In this document: in pieces, positions 17,380-26,154 of the stretch
Layout: the number at the start of each line of letters is the position of its first letter
Numbering within the stretch: position 1 is the first letter of the stretch
Origin: JAAXHH01 sp965225915
GTDB lineage: Bacteria; JAAXHH01
Direction of reading: 5' to 3'
Length of the DNA stretch: 64,000 nucleotides
Assembly (NCBI GenBank): GCA_965225915.1
Contig: OZ245326.1
Location: 2,852,001 to 2,916,000, forward strand
Position numbers and translations under genes: made by a program
Notes under the pieces: model-generated
What the model was told of the DNA's origin: nothing
Database searches by the model: none
What the model saw: the letters and a program-made list of their open reading frames with translations, nothing else

Positions 17380-17845
17380 GGTTTCTACTCCTTTACCTTT
17401 GGGGATTTCCACTCGTACACGTGGGACGAGGGTCCGTCCCGGTCCGCTACGTACTCTGACAATGTCCAAACTGAATTTTGTTGACGAAGAATGGCATGCC
17501 CAACGAATCACCAAGGTATTATACAATCTTGACTCACGATTTCAAGGAGGATGCAGGGGTCTGGCCAGAATGGTTTGTGCTTGATGCTGGTATAGTCCGC
17601 TGTTAATTGCATGACCAATCACCTGTTTCGTTAGTGGATACTGGCCGTTTCAATACTTGGCGATGGCTTTCCCATGTCGGCGTTGACTCTAGGTTCCGGG
17701 CGAGTCTGGAAACCTCGCCCCGCTTTGCCTTAGGGCGTGGATTGTCTTTAATGGTTCAGTCTGGCGGAAACGGCCACCAGCTCGAGTGGCTTGCCAGTAC
17801 ACCTGGGCCGCGCGACGAAATCCCCTCATTCGCGGAGTAAATCAT
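17380..17845. other. Intergenic region left of M20 copy 2
   Basis: 466 bp. It contains the ribosome-binding site and presumably the promoter of the dienelactone hydrolase gene (left), an imperfect GC-rich hairpin near 17699-17735, and from 17781 the 65-bp leader shared with M20 copy 1. No coding sequence was recognised. Confidence 0.35.
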
Positions 17846-18984
17846 ATGACAGGCACGCTTCTGGATCTCACGGCAAAACTCGTTTCGATTGACTCGACGA
17901 ACCCCTCGCTGTCCTCGACCGGGGCGGGTGAAGAGGAAATCGCCGCCTTCGTCGCAGACTGGTGCCGAGATCAGACCCTCGATGTCCGCATCATTGATGC
18001 CGATGGACGTCCAAACGTGGTTGCTATCGCGAAGGGTACGGGGGGCGGTCGCTCGATCATCCTGAATGGTCATCTCGATACGGTCGGAGTCGACGGCATG
18101 GTCGATCCGTTCCAACCGAGGGTCGAAGATGGAAGGATGTACGGCCGTGGCACGATAGATATGAAAGCGTCGATTGCCGCGATGATGGCCACATTGGCCA
18201 GGGTGCGAAGAAACCCGTTAAGAGGAGACGTCGTCATGATGGCAGTCGCCGACGAAGAGGCCTTCAGCGTTGGCACCAGTGCCGTTCTGGACAGCGGCGT
18301 GACGGCTGACGCCGCCATCGTGACGGAACCCACCAATGGGGATGTCGTCGTCGCGCATAAGGGTTTCTCGTGGGCAGATGTCATCGCACAGGGTCGCGTC
18401 GCTCATGGCTCACTACCGAACGAGGGACTTGATGCCATCACGAAGATGGGTGCGTTCCTCCAAGGGCTCGAAAACCTTCAGGCCGAACTGGAAAAACAAC
18501 CAGGCGATCCGATGCTCGGACCGGGATCGGTTCATGCTTCGACGATCAGAGGCGGGCGTGAAATGTCAAGTTATCCCGCGACCTGTCACCTGGGCGTGGA
18601 AAGGCGCACGATCCCGGGTGAGACCGCCCAGGACTTCATTGCCGAGTTAGAAGGAATCGCCGAACGGTGCCGCCAGGCTGATCCGAGCTTTCGGGCCGAG
18701 ATCAATCTGACTTTCGATCGGCAGTCATTTTCGATTCATCCCGATCATGAAATCGTTGAGCTGGTCAAGACGGTCGCTACGCGGACAACCGGTCGAGAGC
18801 CACTCATTTGCGGGAAAGCCGGCTGGATGGATGCCGCTCTTCTGAGTGAGCGCTCGATCCCTACCGTGATCTACGGCCCTGCAGGAGGCGACTTCCATGG
18901 GGATAACGAATGGGTGGACGCGGCGTCGATCGATGTCTGTGCCGATGTCCTCACAAATGTTACTAAAGCGTTATGCGCATGATC
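17781..18984. repeat. Duplicated 1.2-kb segment, copy 2
   Basis: Second copy of the segment at 13927-15130, in the same orientation, beginning at the identical CTCGAGTGGCTTGCCAG and ending just past the M20 stop codon. The 2.65 kb between the copies hold the HNH fragment, the aminotransferase and the dienelactone hydrolase, so homologous recombination between the copies could delete these genes. Confidence 0.8.
17846..18982 (+). CDS. M20-family metallopeptidase (ArgE/DapE-like), copy 2
   Basis: 378 residues, the same length as copy 1 and differing at scattered positions, mostly conservatively. All metal and catalytic motifs are kept (NGHLDTV, GRGTIDMK, ADEEAF, VTEPTNG, GGDFHGDNEWV), so both copies are probably active. 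The ATG at 17846, preceded by GGAG at 17835-17838, matches the start of copy 1; an upstream in-frame start at 17786 lies within the shared leader and is not preferred. Confidence 0.87.
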   Translation: MTGTLLDLTAKLVSIDSTNPSLSSTGAGEEEIAAFVADWCRDQTLDVRIIDADGRPNVVAIAKGTGGGRSIILNGHLDTVGVDGMVDPFQPRVEDGRMYGRGTIDMKASIAAMMATLARVRRNPLRGDVVMMAVADEEAFSVGTSAVLDSGVTADAAIVTEPTNGDVVVAHKGFSWADVIAQGRVAHGSLPNEGLDAITKMGAFLQGLENLQAELEKQPGDPMLGPGSVHASTIRGGREMSSYPATCHLGVERRTIPGETAQDFIAELEGIAERCRQADPSFRAEINLTFDRQSFSIHPDHEIVELVKTVATRTTGREPLICGKAGWMDAALLSERSIPTVIYGPAGGDFHGDNEWVDAASIDVCADVLTNVTKALCA

Positions 18985-19142
18985 AGGCGCTTGGAACACA
19001 ATTCCCGCACCATTTAAGGGTACCGTCTGCTGGACAAATTCCTGGCTGGGGGGATCAATATACCACTACAAATCTTTAAATTGCAAGAGTTTACGAAACA
19101 GTAAAAACACACTTCCCACCTGAATAAAACCCCACACATCCG

Positions 19143-19373
19143 TCAACTCGAGGGTTTGTATTTCGCCGCGTTCAAGACGGCCCATATTGTGACGATTATG
19201 GGTAGTGGTATAAGGAGGAATACAGTAAATAACGCCAGTAACCATGCTACTCCATCAGCGACAAAAAACAATATCCCGGCAGCTGCCCTTCCTTGCACCA
19301 GTTGACCTAATCCGGGAATAAAAAACGAAGCAAGTGCAGCTATCGTATTACTTGTTTGATCAGTATTCGACAT
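19143..19373 (-). CDS. Small two-segment membrane protein
   Basis: About 76 residues from ATG 19373; a start at 19394 is possible and has GGAAGG just inside it. The segment IAALASFFIPGLGQLVQGRA followed by AAGILFFVADGVAWLL has the PGLGQ-x-YxG-like pattern of the TM2 / YqaE-like small membrane proteins, and a second hydrophobic stretch follows to the C-terminus. Function unknown. Confidence 0.55.
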   Translation of the reverse strand: MSNTDQTSNTIAALASFFIPGLGQLVQGRAAAGILFFVADGVAWLLALFTVFLLIPLPIIVTIWAVLNAAKYKPSS

Positions 19374-19512
19374 GGTAAGGTTAATCCTTCCCATCGGTGT
19401 GTTTGGTTACTTGGACCAAAACCGGTTTCCGAAGTCGAATATACCAACCAATGATTAGGAAGATCAAGATTTCAAATAGCCAGGAATCAAGAACGGCCGT
19501 CAGGTCCCGGCC

Positions 19513-20289
19513 TTAACCCGACCCCGTGGTTTGCCGCCCGCCACTGGCGTTTTCCGGTCGTGCCGGTGACACGCTTAAGGCACTTGGCGTAGTAAAACAG
19601 AAGAACAATACACTTTGGTACTGGCGTTTTCCGGTCGTGCCGGTGAATCTCAAGATCCAAGCTGACGCGAAGTCGTCGTCCTCTGCACGTTCAACCCAGT
19701 ATTCGAACACATCGTTCCCAAGGGTGGCATTGGGTTTCCGTTTAATCATGGGTCTGAAGATAATGACAAGATCCTCTAGATTGTTTCGGTCGACATTAGC
19801 CTCCAAACGTGAGTTTTCATAGCATTTCGTTGTGCAGCTATCAGGCAGCCTGACGCCGAACGTGTGAAAGTACAGTCCCCGAACAATCCTGGCTGCGACC
19901 GAGTCAAGACGATCGCCTTCAGTTTGGTCAAACCTATATCCGACTCCCTGTCCGATATAAATGCCACCTTCTGAGTACATATCTACTTCTATGAGGCTGT
20001 TTAAAAACCGTTTAGTGAGACCTCTCGCTTCGGGTCGTTGAAAGGATCTAATGACACTCTCAAACACTTTTTGAGCTTCGGGGTGACCACTGGACTCAAT
20101 TCTACCGGTCACAATGTCTCGAAAGAACTCATCATCCATCGATGCCGTCTCATTACATGATCGGCAGGAGGGTACCGTAATGAGATCTGATGGTCTTGGT
20201 TCGGGAAACAGGTTTCTTGGAGGGACATGGTCACGGGTATCTGGTTCTTCTGATCCGCAGTATACACACACCTGTTCAGGTTCTACCAT
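19513..20289 (-). CDS. HNH-like zinc-binding protein
   Basis: 258 residues. The N-terminus is a treble-clef/HNH module: CVYCGSEEPDTRDHVPPRN then VPSCRSCNETAS, i.e. two CxxC knuckles flanking a DHVPP motif. This arrangement occurs in nuclease-like proteins in defence and mobile regions. The remainder is unrecognised. It starts at ATG 20289 with CGGAG upstream. The last 40 or so residues look aberrant: a 27-bp direct repeat brackets the end of the gene, and the natural stop may have been lost by a small duplication. Confidence 0.65.
   Translation of the reverse strand: MVEPEQVCVYCGSEEPDTRDHVPPRNLFPEPRPSDLITVPSCRSCNETASMDDEFFRDIVTGRIESSGHPEAQKVFESVIRSFQRPEARGLTKRFLNSLIEVDMYSEGGIYIGQGVGYRFDQTEGDRLDSVAARIVRGLYFHTFGVRLPDSCTTKCYENSRLEANVDRNNLEDLVIIFRPMIKRKPNATLGNDVFEYWVERAEDDDFASAWILRFTGTTGKRQYQSVLFFCFTTPSALSVSPARPENASGGRQTTGSG
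19543..19646. repeat. 27-bp direct repeat pair at the 3' end of the HNH-like gene
   Basis: ACTGGCGTTTTCCGGTCGTG followed by CCGGTGA occurs at 19543-19569 and again at 19620-19646, 77 bp apart. Because 77 is not a multiple of three, the two copies are read in different frames, consistent with a local duplication that changed the C-terminus of the HNH-like protein. Confidence 0.8.
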
Positions 20290-20319
20290 CGCAAGTATCT
20301 CCGAACTTTGGGGACAAGT

Positions 20320-21742
20320 TCACACATCCTCCTTCGTACGTGGTCCAGTATTTGGGGCAGTTAGCTCGCCCCAGTTCTCCAATGGGCCTTCGCGCAACAA
20401 TTTGAACAATGTCTGTCTGGCAATGTCGAATCCCATATCGAACGCCACAGAGCGTTTTTTGTGTGGACACGTTGCTGGATCGACTGTGAACGATGTTCGA
20501 CCGTGTGTCGTAAAACTCCTGGACGCTCTCACTGATCCTTTCCCGGCTTTCCATGTCGGTTCCTAGATATGAGGAAGCCTTGTTTCGTAACTCGCGGGAG
20601 ATCTTCCGTTGGGGCAGATCGTACATACGCTCCAACGCTATTTCCACTTTCACGGTCCTGTCTTCGTTAGAAAATCGTCCGTGCCTCACAAGCGCATCGG
20701 AAAGCCGACTGACGATTGTAGCTACCCTGGCGTACCGCTCACTCTTTCGGTTCTGAATTGCTTCCCTCGCCTCGTCGAGTGCCTCCGGCGCAGGTTCCGG
20801 ACACTCGTCGAATCCATCGAAGCTTTGATGCGAGCGGCCACGATTGTGGCTACCGTTATGGCCCGCCAGACTCATGAGCCTGCCGACGGATCGGTCGATG
20901 CAATCGGCCATGGTCGCAAGGTGCGGTACAGGTGTCGCGTGCGCTACGGCAAGAAGATCCAGGAAGATCAGTGCCTCCAGAAAAAACGCCCCGGGGTTCC
21001 TCAGTACCCGATCTCTTACATAGCCGGTTCGGCGGAACGTGGGTCGCCATCGGAACGGTCTGACCACAGCCCCCAGTGACCGCCAACCGTGGAAACCGGC
21101 GCCCGGTAGAGCGAACTCATTCACCAGGCGTTCGTCCACAAACCTCCGTTTCTGCTCGAAAGGAAGGACCACCATCCCGTCCACGACATCGATCCGTTCC
21201 CTGAAGGTCAGGCCATAGAACAGCACTGCGTCGTATCCGACATCCAACTCACCCGGCACGCCATCCTGACCTTCTACCGGCACTGGACCGAGGAGCCCAT
21301 TCAGTTCGGCCGCCGCCGTCCGGAATCCGTCTCCGGAAAGCTCTGCGGCACGGGCCATCAATCCCGCGATCAGATCCGTCGTGCAAGTCAAACCCCCGGA
21401 GTTCAGTATCTCCATCCAGAACTCGTCTCGACCGATGATCGGACTCACGACTCGCGCCAGTGTGGGATGCAAACGAAGTATGTGCCGGACGGGGTCCAGC
21501 ACCTCACGCAGGGGGGTGTATTACTCCTCTTCGCCGCGGATGTTGCCGTGGCGAGCCATAGCATAGAGTTCACGCAGATCGTCCAATGGGAAGACCTCCG
21601 AATTGTCGCCCCATTCTTCGAACACGATTTGCACAGACGGATTCTGCCTGTGGTATTCTTGCAGGTAGGGGACTTGGACTTTGGCCAGGTTGCGTAGTGC
21701 CGGCGTGAGTCGATCGAACGCCTTCCCCAACCGAAAATCCAC
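20320..21742 (-). pseudogene. HEPN/Apea-like protein gene, interrupted
   Basis: A minus-strand gene broken in at least two places. The first piece starts near GTG 21742 (FRLGKAFDRLTPALRNLAKV) and ends at an in-frame TAA at 21521-21523. The same frame then continues (YTPLREVLDPVRHIL) for about 330 residues. Around 20470 the natural sequence shifts frame to HKKRSVAFDMGFDIARQTLF and ends at 20320. Before the shift, ISESVQEFYDTRSNIVHSR carries the HEPN RNase motif RxxxxH in an Apea-like setting. A further N-terminal piece (ATG 21891, out of frame) may also belong. It probably encoded a HEPN ribonuclease. Confidence 0.6.
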
Positions 21743-22195
21743 TGGAGGTCATAAGTGATGGTCCTAACTTGGGCTGCCACTTTTCCTTGTGATACAGAGA
21801 CGGAATGCGCTGGCACCTTACAGATTGCGTTCGTCAGATATGTCTTGTTGGAGTCATTCCATTCGACAGGTTCAGGTACCTCTGCGGTCAAGTCCCATCA
21901 TAGTGTTTCCACCATATCCGCGCAACCCCCTTTGACGTTCACGCACACGGTTGACTGAGGAGCCTGTCGTCGCTGAACAGAACGTAGCCATGCCTCATCG
22001 ACACCTTTGAGTTGCGTATCGGATTAAAAGAGGCGGGTTCGTCATATCACCTATTCGGACAGCGATGCGCATGGTATGCCGCAAGGTCCCTGGGGACCCC
22101 GCCACAGGGACAACTCAGGCATTCTCTAGTCAATGTAACACCAGCCCTCTGGAATGCTCTTGACGTCATATGATTTTCACATCATATTGTGATGT
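21743..22195. other. Region between the broken HEPN-like gene and the RelE/XRE pair
   Basis: 453 bp. Its left 150 bp, read on the minus strand from ATG 21891, may be the displaced N-terminus of the HEPN-like gene (TAEVPEPVEWNDSNKTYL). The rest shows no coding signal. At the right end is the inverted repeat that abuts the toxin start. Confidence 0.3.
22179..22195. promoter_or_regulatory. Candidate operator of the RelE/XRE pair
   Basis: Inverted repeat ACATCA-TATTG-TGATGT ending one base before the toxin ATG at 22196. Toxin-antitoxin operators typically overlap the promoter and are bound by the HTH antitoxin. Its position and the lack of a visible Shine-Dalgarno sequence suggest a very short leader or leaderless transcript. 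Confidence 0.5.
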
Positions 22196-22564
22196 ATGAT
22201 CTGGGAAGTCGTTTTCCATCCGGCGTTTGATCCCGAGTTTGACGCTCTGGCACCGAAGGTGCAGGACGAACTGCTTGCGCAAGCGAAATTCCTGGAGGCT
22301 TTCGGACCAACGTTAGGTCGTCCGCGGGTGGACACTCTGAAGGGGTCACGGCATGCAAATATGAAGGAACTTCGTTTTACTATGCCTGGCGAAGTTTGGC
22401 GGATTGCATTTGCCTTCGACCCTGAACGTAAGGCCATACTTCTAGTCGCTGGCGATAAATCGGGAGTCGGTGAACAACACTTCTACCAGCAACTGATCAG
22501 GAAGGCGGATCACCGCTTCGATCTGCATCTTGATCGGTTGAAGGCTGAGGGGAGGACAAGATGA
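22196..22564 (+). CDS. RelE/ParE-superfamily toxin (phage-derived Gp49/HigB-like)
   Basis: 122 residues. The motifs VVFHPAFDPEFDAL, LGRPRVDTLKGSRHANMKEL and VWRIAFAFDPERKAILLVAG fit the Gp49-like HigB toxin family, whose members degrade translating mRNA. The gene ends in a 4-bp overlap (ATGA) with the downstream HTH antitoxin. No Shine-Dalgarno precedes ATG 22196; an inverted repeat lies immediately upstream. Confidence 0.85.
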   Translation: MIWEVVFHPAFDPEFDALAPKVQDELLAQAKFLEAFGPTLGRPRVDTLKGSRHANMKELRFTMPGEVWRIAFAFDPERKAILLVAGDKSGVGEQHFYQQLIRKADHRFDLHLDRLKAEGRTR

Positions 22565-22911
22565 GTACTCTGACGGACAGAATGGACAAGCTGCCCCCGT
22601 CCCGACGGAAGAAGGTCGAAGAACGGGCCCGGGCACTGATCGCCGAAGAGATGTCGCTACGGGACTTGCGTAAGGCTCGAAAGCAGACGCAGATGCGGGT
22701 CGCCGAGAAGCTCGGGATCAATCAGGAGAATGTATCCCGCCTTGAACAGCGCAGTGATCTGTTGATTTCCACCCTCAGCGGCTATGTCGAGGCGATGGGC
22801 GGGAAACTGAGCTTGGTGGCGGAGTTTCCGGACCGACCGCCAGTGGCGCTGACGGGCATTGCGGCACTGGACGACCTTTCGGAGCAGCCTGCAGAATCCC
22901 ATACCGGATGA
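22561..22911 (+). CDS. XRE-family HTH antitoxin
   Basis: 116 residues with a Cro/C1 helix-turn-helix (LRKARKQTQMRVAEKLGINQ then VSRLEQRSD) followed by STLSGYVEAMGGKLSLVAEF, the typical C-terminal extension of antitoxins paired with Gp49-like toxins. The start overlaps the toxin stop, so the pair is translationally coupled. It is expected to neutralise the toxin and to bind the inverted repeat before the toxin gene. Confidence 0.87.
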   Translation: MSTLTDRMDKLPPSRRKKVEERARALIAEEMSLRDLRKARKQTQMRVAEKLGINQENVSRLEQRSDLLISTLSGYVEAMGGKLSLVAEFPDRPPVALTGIAALDDLSEQPAESHTG

Positions 22912-23047
22912 AGAGAGGATCACGATGCCGGTGGTGGGCAGGTCGCAACGCGTCAAAGCAAACCGGATCCCGGGTGTCGCAAATCCCTGACGGTGATGTT
23001 ACCCCGATTTCTTCGCAAACTCTTCGTGGCGATGGTTCATCTACCGG

Positions 23048-24535
23048 CTACTGCCTCCCTAATCCGGCCAGCACCTCGCGGAAGCTGTTGAGACCTGCCT
23101 CCAAGTTCTCGATGATCTCTTCGGCGAGGTCGTCGGGCTCGGGCAGGTTGTCCAGGTCCGTCAGGCTTTTGTCCTTGAGCCAGAAGATGTCGAGACTGGT
23201 CTTGTCGCGCGCGCTGATCTCTTCGTAGCTGTAACTGCGCCAGCGGCCTTCCGGCGCATCGTTTTCGTCATAAGTCGCCTTGCGCTGATGCCGGTTCTGC
23301 GGGTTGTAACAGTTGATGAAGTCCGACAGGTCCTCGAAGCGCATCGGCTTCTTCTTCAGCGTATGGTGGATATTGGTCCGGTAGTCGTAGTACCAGACCT
23401 GTTTCGTCCAGGGATTCGGGCTGGCTTCGTGATTGTCGAAGAAGATCACATTGGCCTTGACCCCTTGCGCATAGAATACGCCGGTGGGCAAACGCAGGAT
23501 GGTGTGCAGGTCCGTGTTCTCCAGCAGCTTCTTGCGGATCGTCTCACCTGCCCCGCCTTCGAACAGCACGTTGTCAGGAACGACGACGGCGGTGTGGCCA
23601 GTGGTCTTGAGCATAGTGCGGATGTGTTGCACGAAATTCAGTTGTTTGTTCGAGGTCGTCGCCCAGAAATCTTGCCGGTTGTAGGTCAAGTCGTCGGTTT
23701 CCTGTTCGCCTTCCTCGTTCGTGAAACTCATTGAACTTTTCTTACCAAAGGGCGGATTCGCCAGCACATAGTCATAGCGCTTGCCGCCATCGGCCACCAG
23801 CGCGTCATTGGGCGAGATCGGGACGCCTCCGTCGATTTCGCCGATGTTGTGCAGGAACATGTTCATAAGGCACAGACGGCGCGTATTGGCGACGATCTCG
23901 TTGCCGTGAAACGCCTCGCGCTTCAGGAACGACTTCTGATTCTTGTCTAGGTTGAAGTTTTCCAGGTTGGTGATGAAGTCATAGGCGGCAAGAAAGAAAC
24001 CGCCCGTACCGCAGGCCGGGTCGGCGATGAGCGTACCCGGTTCGGGCCGTACGCACTCGACCATAGCCCGGATAAGAGCACGCGGCGTGAAATACTGGCC
24101 CGCGCCTGACTTGGTATCTTCGGCGTTCTTCTCGAGAAGTCCTTCGTAGATTTCCCCTTTTACGTCGGCACCCATGCTAACCCACTCAGTGTCATCCACC
24201 ATGTCGATGAGGCGGAATAGCTTCGCCGGGTCCTGGATCTTGTTCTGGGCCTTGGTAAAGATCTGGCCCAGCATGCCTTCCTTGTTACCGAACTGGCGAA
24301 GCAGGGCGACGTAGTGGTCTTCGAGTTCCGCACCGTTCTTCGATTTCAGGCTTTGCCAGTTGAATTCTACTGGGATGCCGACATCGCGGTTGTATGGTGG
24401 CTTGGCGTACTCGTCGGCCATCCTGAGGAAGATCAGATAGGTGAGCTGTTCCAGATAGTCGCCATAGCTCACCCCGTCGTCGCGTAGGGTAGTGCAGAAG
24501 CTCCAGACTTTGGAGACGATGGGAGCGGTGTTCAT
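23048..24535 (-). CDS. hsdM: Type I restriction-modification DNA methyltransferase HsdM
   Basis: 495-residue N6-adenine methyltransferase subunit. The N-terminal HsdM helical domain (SKVWSFCTTLRDDGVSYGDY) is followed by the S-adenosylmethionine motif ADPACGTGGFFLAAYDFI near residues 169-186 and the catalytic motif NPPFGKKSS. With HsdS it methylates a bipartite recognition site; with HsdR it forms the restriction complex. It is the last gene of the operon in transcription order and overlaps the AlbA_2 gene by 4 bp (ATGA). Confidence 0.95.
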   Translation of the reverse strand: MNTAPIVSKVWSFCTTLRDDGVSYGDYLEQLTYLIFLRMADEYAKPPYNRDVGIPVEFNWQSLKSKNGAELEDHYVALLRQFGNKEGMLGQIFTKAQNKIQDPAKLFRLIDMVDDTEWVSMGADVKGEIYEGLLEKNAEDTKSGAGQYFTPRALIRAMVECVRPEPGTLIADPACGTGGFFLAAYDFITNLENFNLDKNQKSFLKREAFHGNEIVANTRRLCLMNMFLHNIGEIDGGVPISPNDALVADGGKRYDYVLANPPFGKKSSMSFTNEEGEQETDDLTYNRQDFWATTSNKQLNFVQHIRTMLKTTGHTAVVVPDNVLFEGGAGETIRKKLLENTDLHTILRLPTGVFYAQGVKANVIFFDNHEASPNPWTKQVWYYDYRTNIHHTLKKKPMRFEDLSDFINCYNPQNRHQRKATYDENDAPEGRWRSYSYEEISARDKTSLDIFWLKDKSLTDLDNLPEPDDLAEEIIENLEAGLNSFREVLAGLGRQ

Positions 24536-26154
24536 TTGGCGGCGTTCTCCCGTTTGATTTGCTCAGCTAAAGCCTTGCCAGCGGCAGTTAGGCGATAGCG
24601 CTGGTGGCGACAAGTGGGCTTGTCCGGGAGAGTCATTTCAATCAGCCCGGCCTTGAGGGCGGGCTTTAGGTACGATTCGATGAAATGGGGCCGGTCTTTG
24701 AGTTCCAATCCTGCCTGGATACTAGCGCGGCTCATCTCTCCAGTGAGCACAGCCACCAGTTGCTCGACATGGTCGATGTCTTGTTGGGTATCATGTTGGG
24801 TATCATGTTGGGTATCTTGACTTTTCTCCTTATTTTTCAATGACTTATCTTGTATGGTGTCATGTATGGCATCATGTTCGGTCGCGGCAAATAATGTCCG
24901 CTCATGCGCGGGCAGACGCACTCGAAACCAGGTCCGGTCCTCGTCGCTTTCGAAGATGGGTTCCGGCGAACCGTTCTGGCGCATGGCCCGGAAGATCTTC
25001 GGCACGCCGGTCGAGCGGGCCTCGGCGAGGTCGAGTTCTTTCAGAAACTCACCAATACGCCGGTTCCGATAGCGCCTGCTCACGGCCTGCCCCTTCTTGA
25101 AGTCATCCATACGGATGGAGCGGTCCGCCCCGGGATAACTCAAGACCAGCAACTCGTCGCGGGTGATCCGAATTTCAACCGGCTCCCGCTCCTCGTATGA
25201 ACGATGGTAGATGGCGTTCTTCACCAGCGCCTCTTCGATGGCGCCAATCGGGAAATTCCAGAACCGCTCGGCCTCCGGCTTGTGGGGATACTTGACGACG
25301 ATTTCCTTCAGGTAGTTCCGCTCAATGTAACTGATCGCCTCGCTGAGAATGACGGACAACGGCCCGCGGAACTCCTTCTCCTCGAACTGATCGCCGCCCG
25401 GCCCATCGGGAAACCATACGACATCGATCTGGGTGGTTGGAAAAAACCTGTCTGGCCGCTCATTGAAGAACAGCAGACCGACGTTCTTCGGAAACATCGC
25501 CTCGGGCGGGCCACCGACGATATTCAGGCGCTTGCCCAAGTCCTCGACAGACAGGCCCTCTGCTTCCGATGCCAGTTCGCTTCCGATTTCCCCGATAAAC
25601 TCACGGATCAGCCGATGGGACAGATCATCAAGCGAAGCAGTCTGGCGATAGCGGTCGTCAAAAGGTACCGTGGCCGCCAGACAGAGCAGCTCACGCTCGT
25701 CCTGACCCCTGGCGCGAACCGTGCTGCTGTGTCTGCGAATGAAGTAGGCCCAATCGTTGCGCTCCGCACTCAGATTCACTTTGGCTTTGTAGGGACGGGT
25801 TTCGCCGCCGGGCACCCAGAGGACGAGGATGGTCTGGCCATCAATGTTATAGGTAGCTGTGAGGGGATGGTAATGCGGCTGTATGGCAGAATGCCCCAGA
25901 TTGAGCAGTTCGTTCTGTATCGAATCGATGGCATCAAGGTTAATGCCCCTGGGCGGTAAAATTGGGCGGCCATTTTGTTCCTCGACGCCTAAGACCACGT
26001 AACCGCCGCCCAGATTGTGGAAGTCGTTGGCGAAGGCGCAGATGGCGTGCAACACGCTCTGCGGATTCCAACCAGCCTTGTACTCGATGCGTTCGCCTTC
26101 GATGGCGCGCTGGCGCAGCAGGTGGTCGATGTTTATGGGAAGTTTGCCGGTCAT
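24532..26154 (-). CDS. AlbA_2 (Schlafen-like) domain ATP-binding protein in the type I RM operon
   Basis: 540 residues. The N-terminal AlbA_2/Schlafen-type domain (EGERIEYKAGWNPQSVL, FANDFHNLGGGYVVLGVEE) is followed by a RecG-like HATPase_c_4 region (AIEEALVKNAIYHRSYEERE, RNRRIGEFLKELDLAEARST) and a C-terminal winged helix. Between them is a repetitive HDTQHDTQ linker encoded by a 12-bp tandem repeat. Such proteins recur inside hsd operons, probably as regulators or accessory defence factors; this role is inferred. It overlaps both neighbours by 4 bp. Confidence 0.82.
   Translation of the reverse strand: MTGKLPINIDHLLRQRAIEGERIEYKAGWNPQSVLHAICAFANDFHNLGGGYVVLGVEEQNGRPILPPRGINLDAIDSIQNELLNLGHSAIQPHYHPLTATYNIDGQTILVLWVPGGETRPYKAKVNLSAERNDWAYFIRRHSSTVRARGQDERELLCLAATVPFDDRYRQTASLDDLSHRLIREFIGEIGSELASEAEGLSVEDLGKRLNIVGGPPEAMFPKNVGLLFFNERPDRFFPTTQIDVVWFPDGPGGDQFEEKEFRGPLSVILSEAISYIERNYLKEIVVKYPHKPEAERFWNFPIGAIEEALVKNAIYHRSYEEREPVEIRITRDELLVLSYPGADRSIRMDDFKKGQAVSRRYRNRRIGEFLKELDLAEARSTGVPKIFRAMRQNGSPEPIFESDEDRTWFRVRLPAHERTLFAATEHDAIHDTIQDKSLKNKEKSQDTQHDTQHDTQQDIDHVEQLVAVLTGEMSRASIQAGLELKDRPHFIESYLKPALKAGLIEMTLPDKPTCRHQRYRLTAAGKALAEQIKRENAAK
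24782..24817. repeat. 12-bp tandem repeat, three copies, inside the AlbA_2 gene
   Basis: The unit TGTTGGGTATCA occurs three times (last copy ends in T), coding on the minus strand for repeated DTQH. Being a multiple of three, copy-number change would lengthen or shorten the linker without frameshift. Confidence 0.85.

Noticed and set aside
18898..19079. 60-codon frame overlapping the end of M20 copy 2
   Set aside because: Out-of-frame reading of conserved M20 codons followed by non-coding DNA; no RBS or family.
24782..24817. Short tandem repeat considered as a CRISPR-like array
   Set aside because: Contiguous 12-bp units without spacers, inside a coding frame; it is a coding microsatellite.
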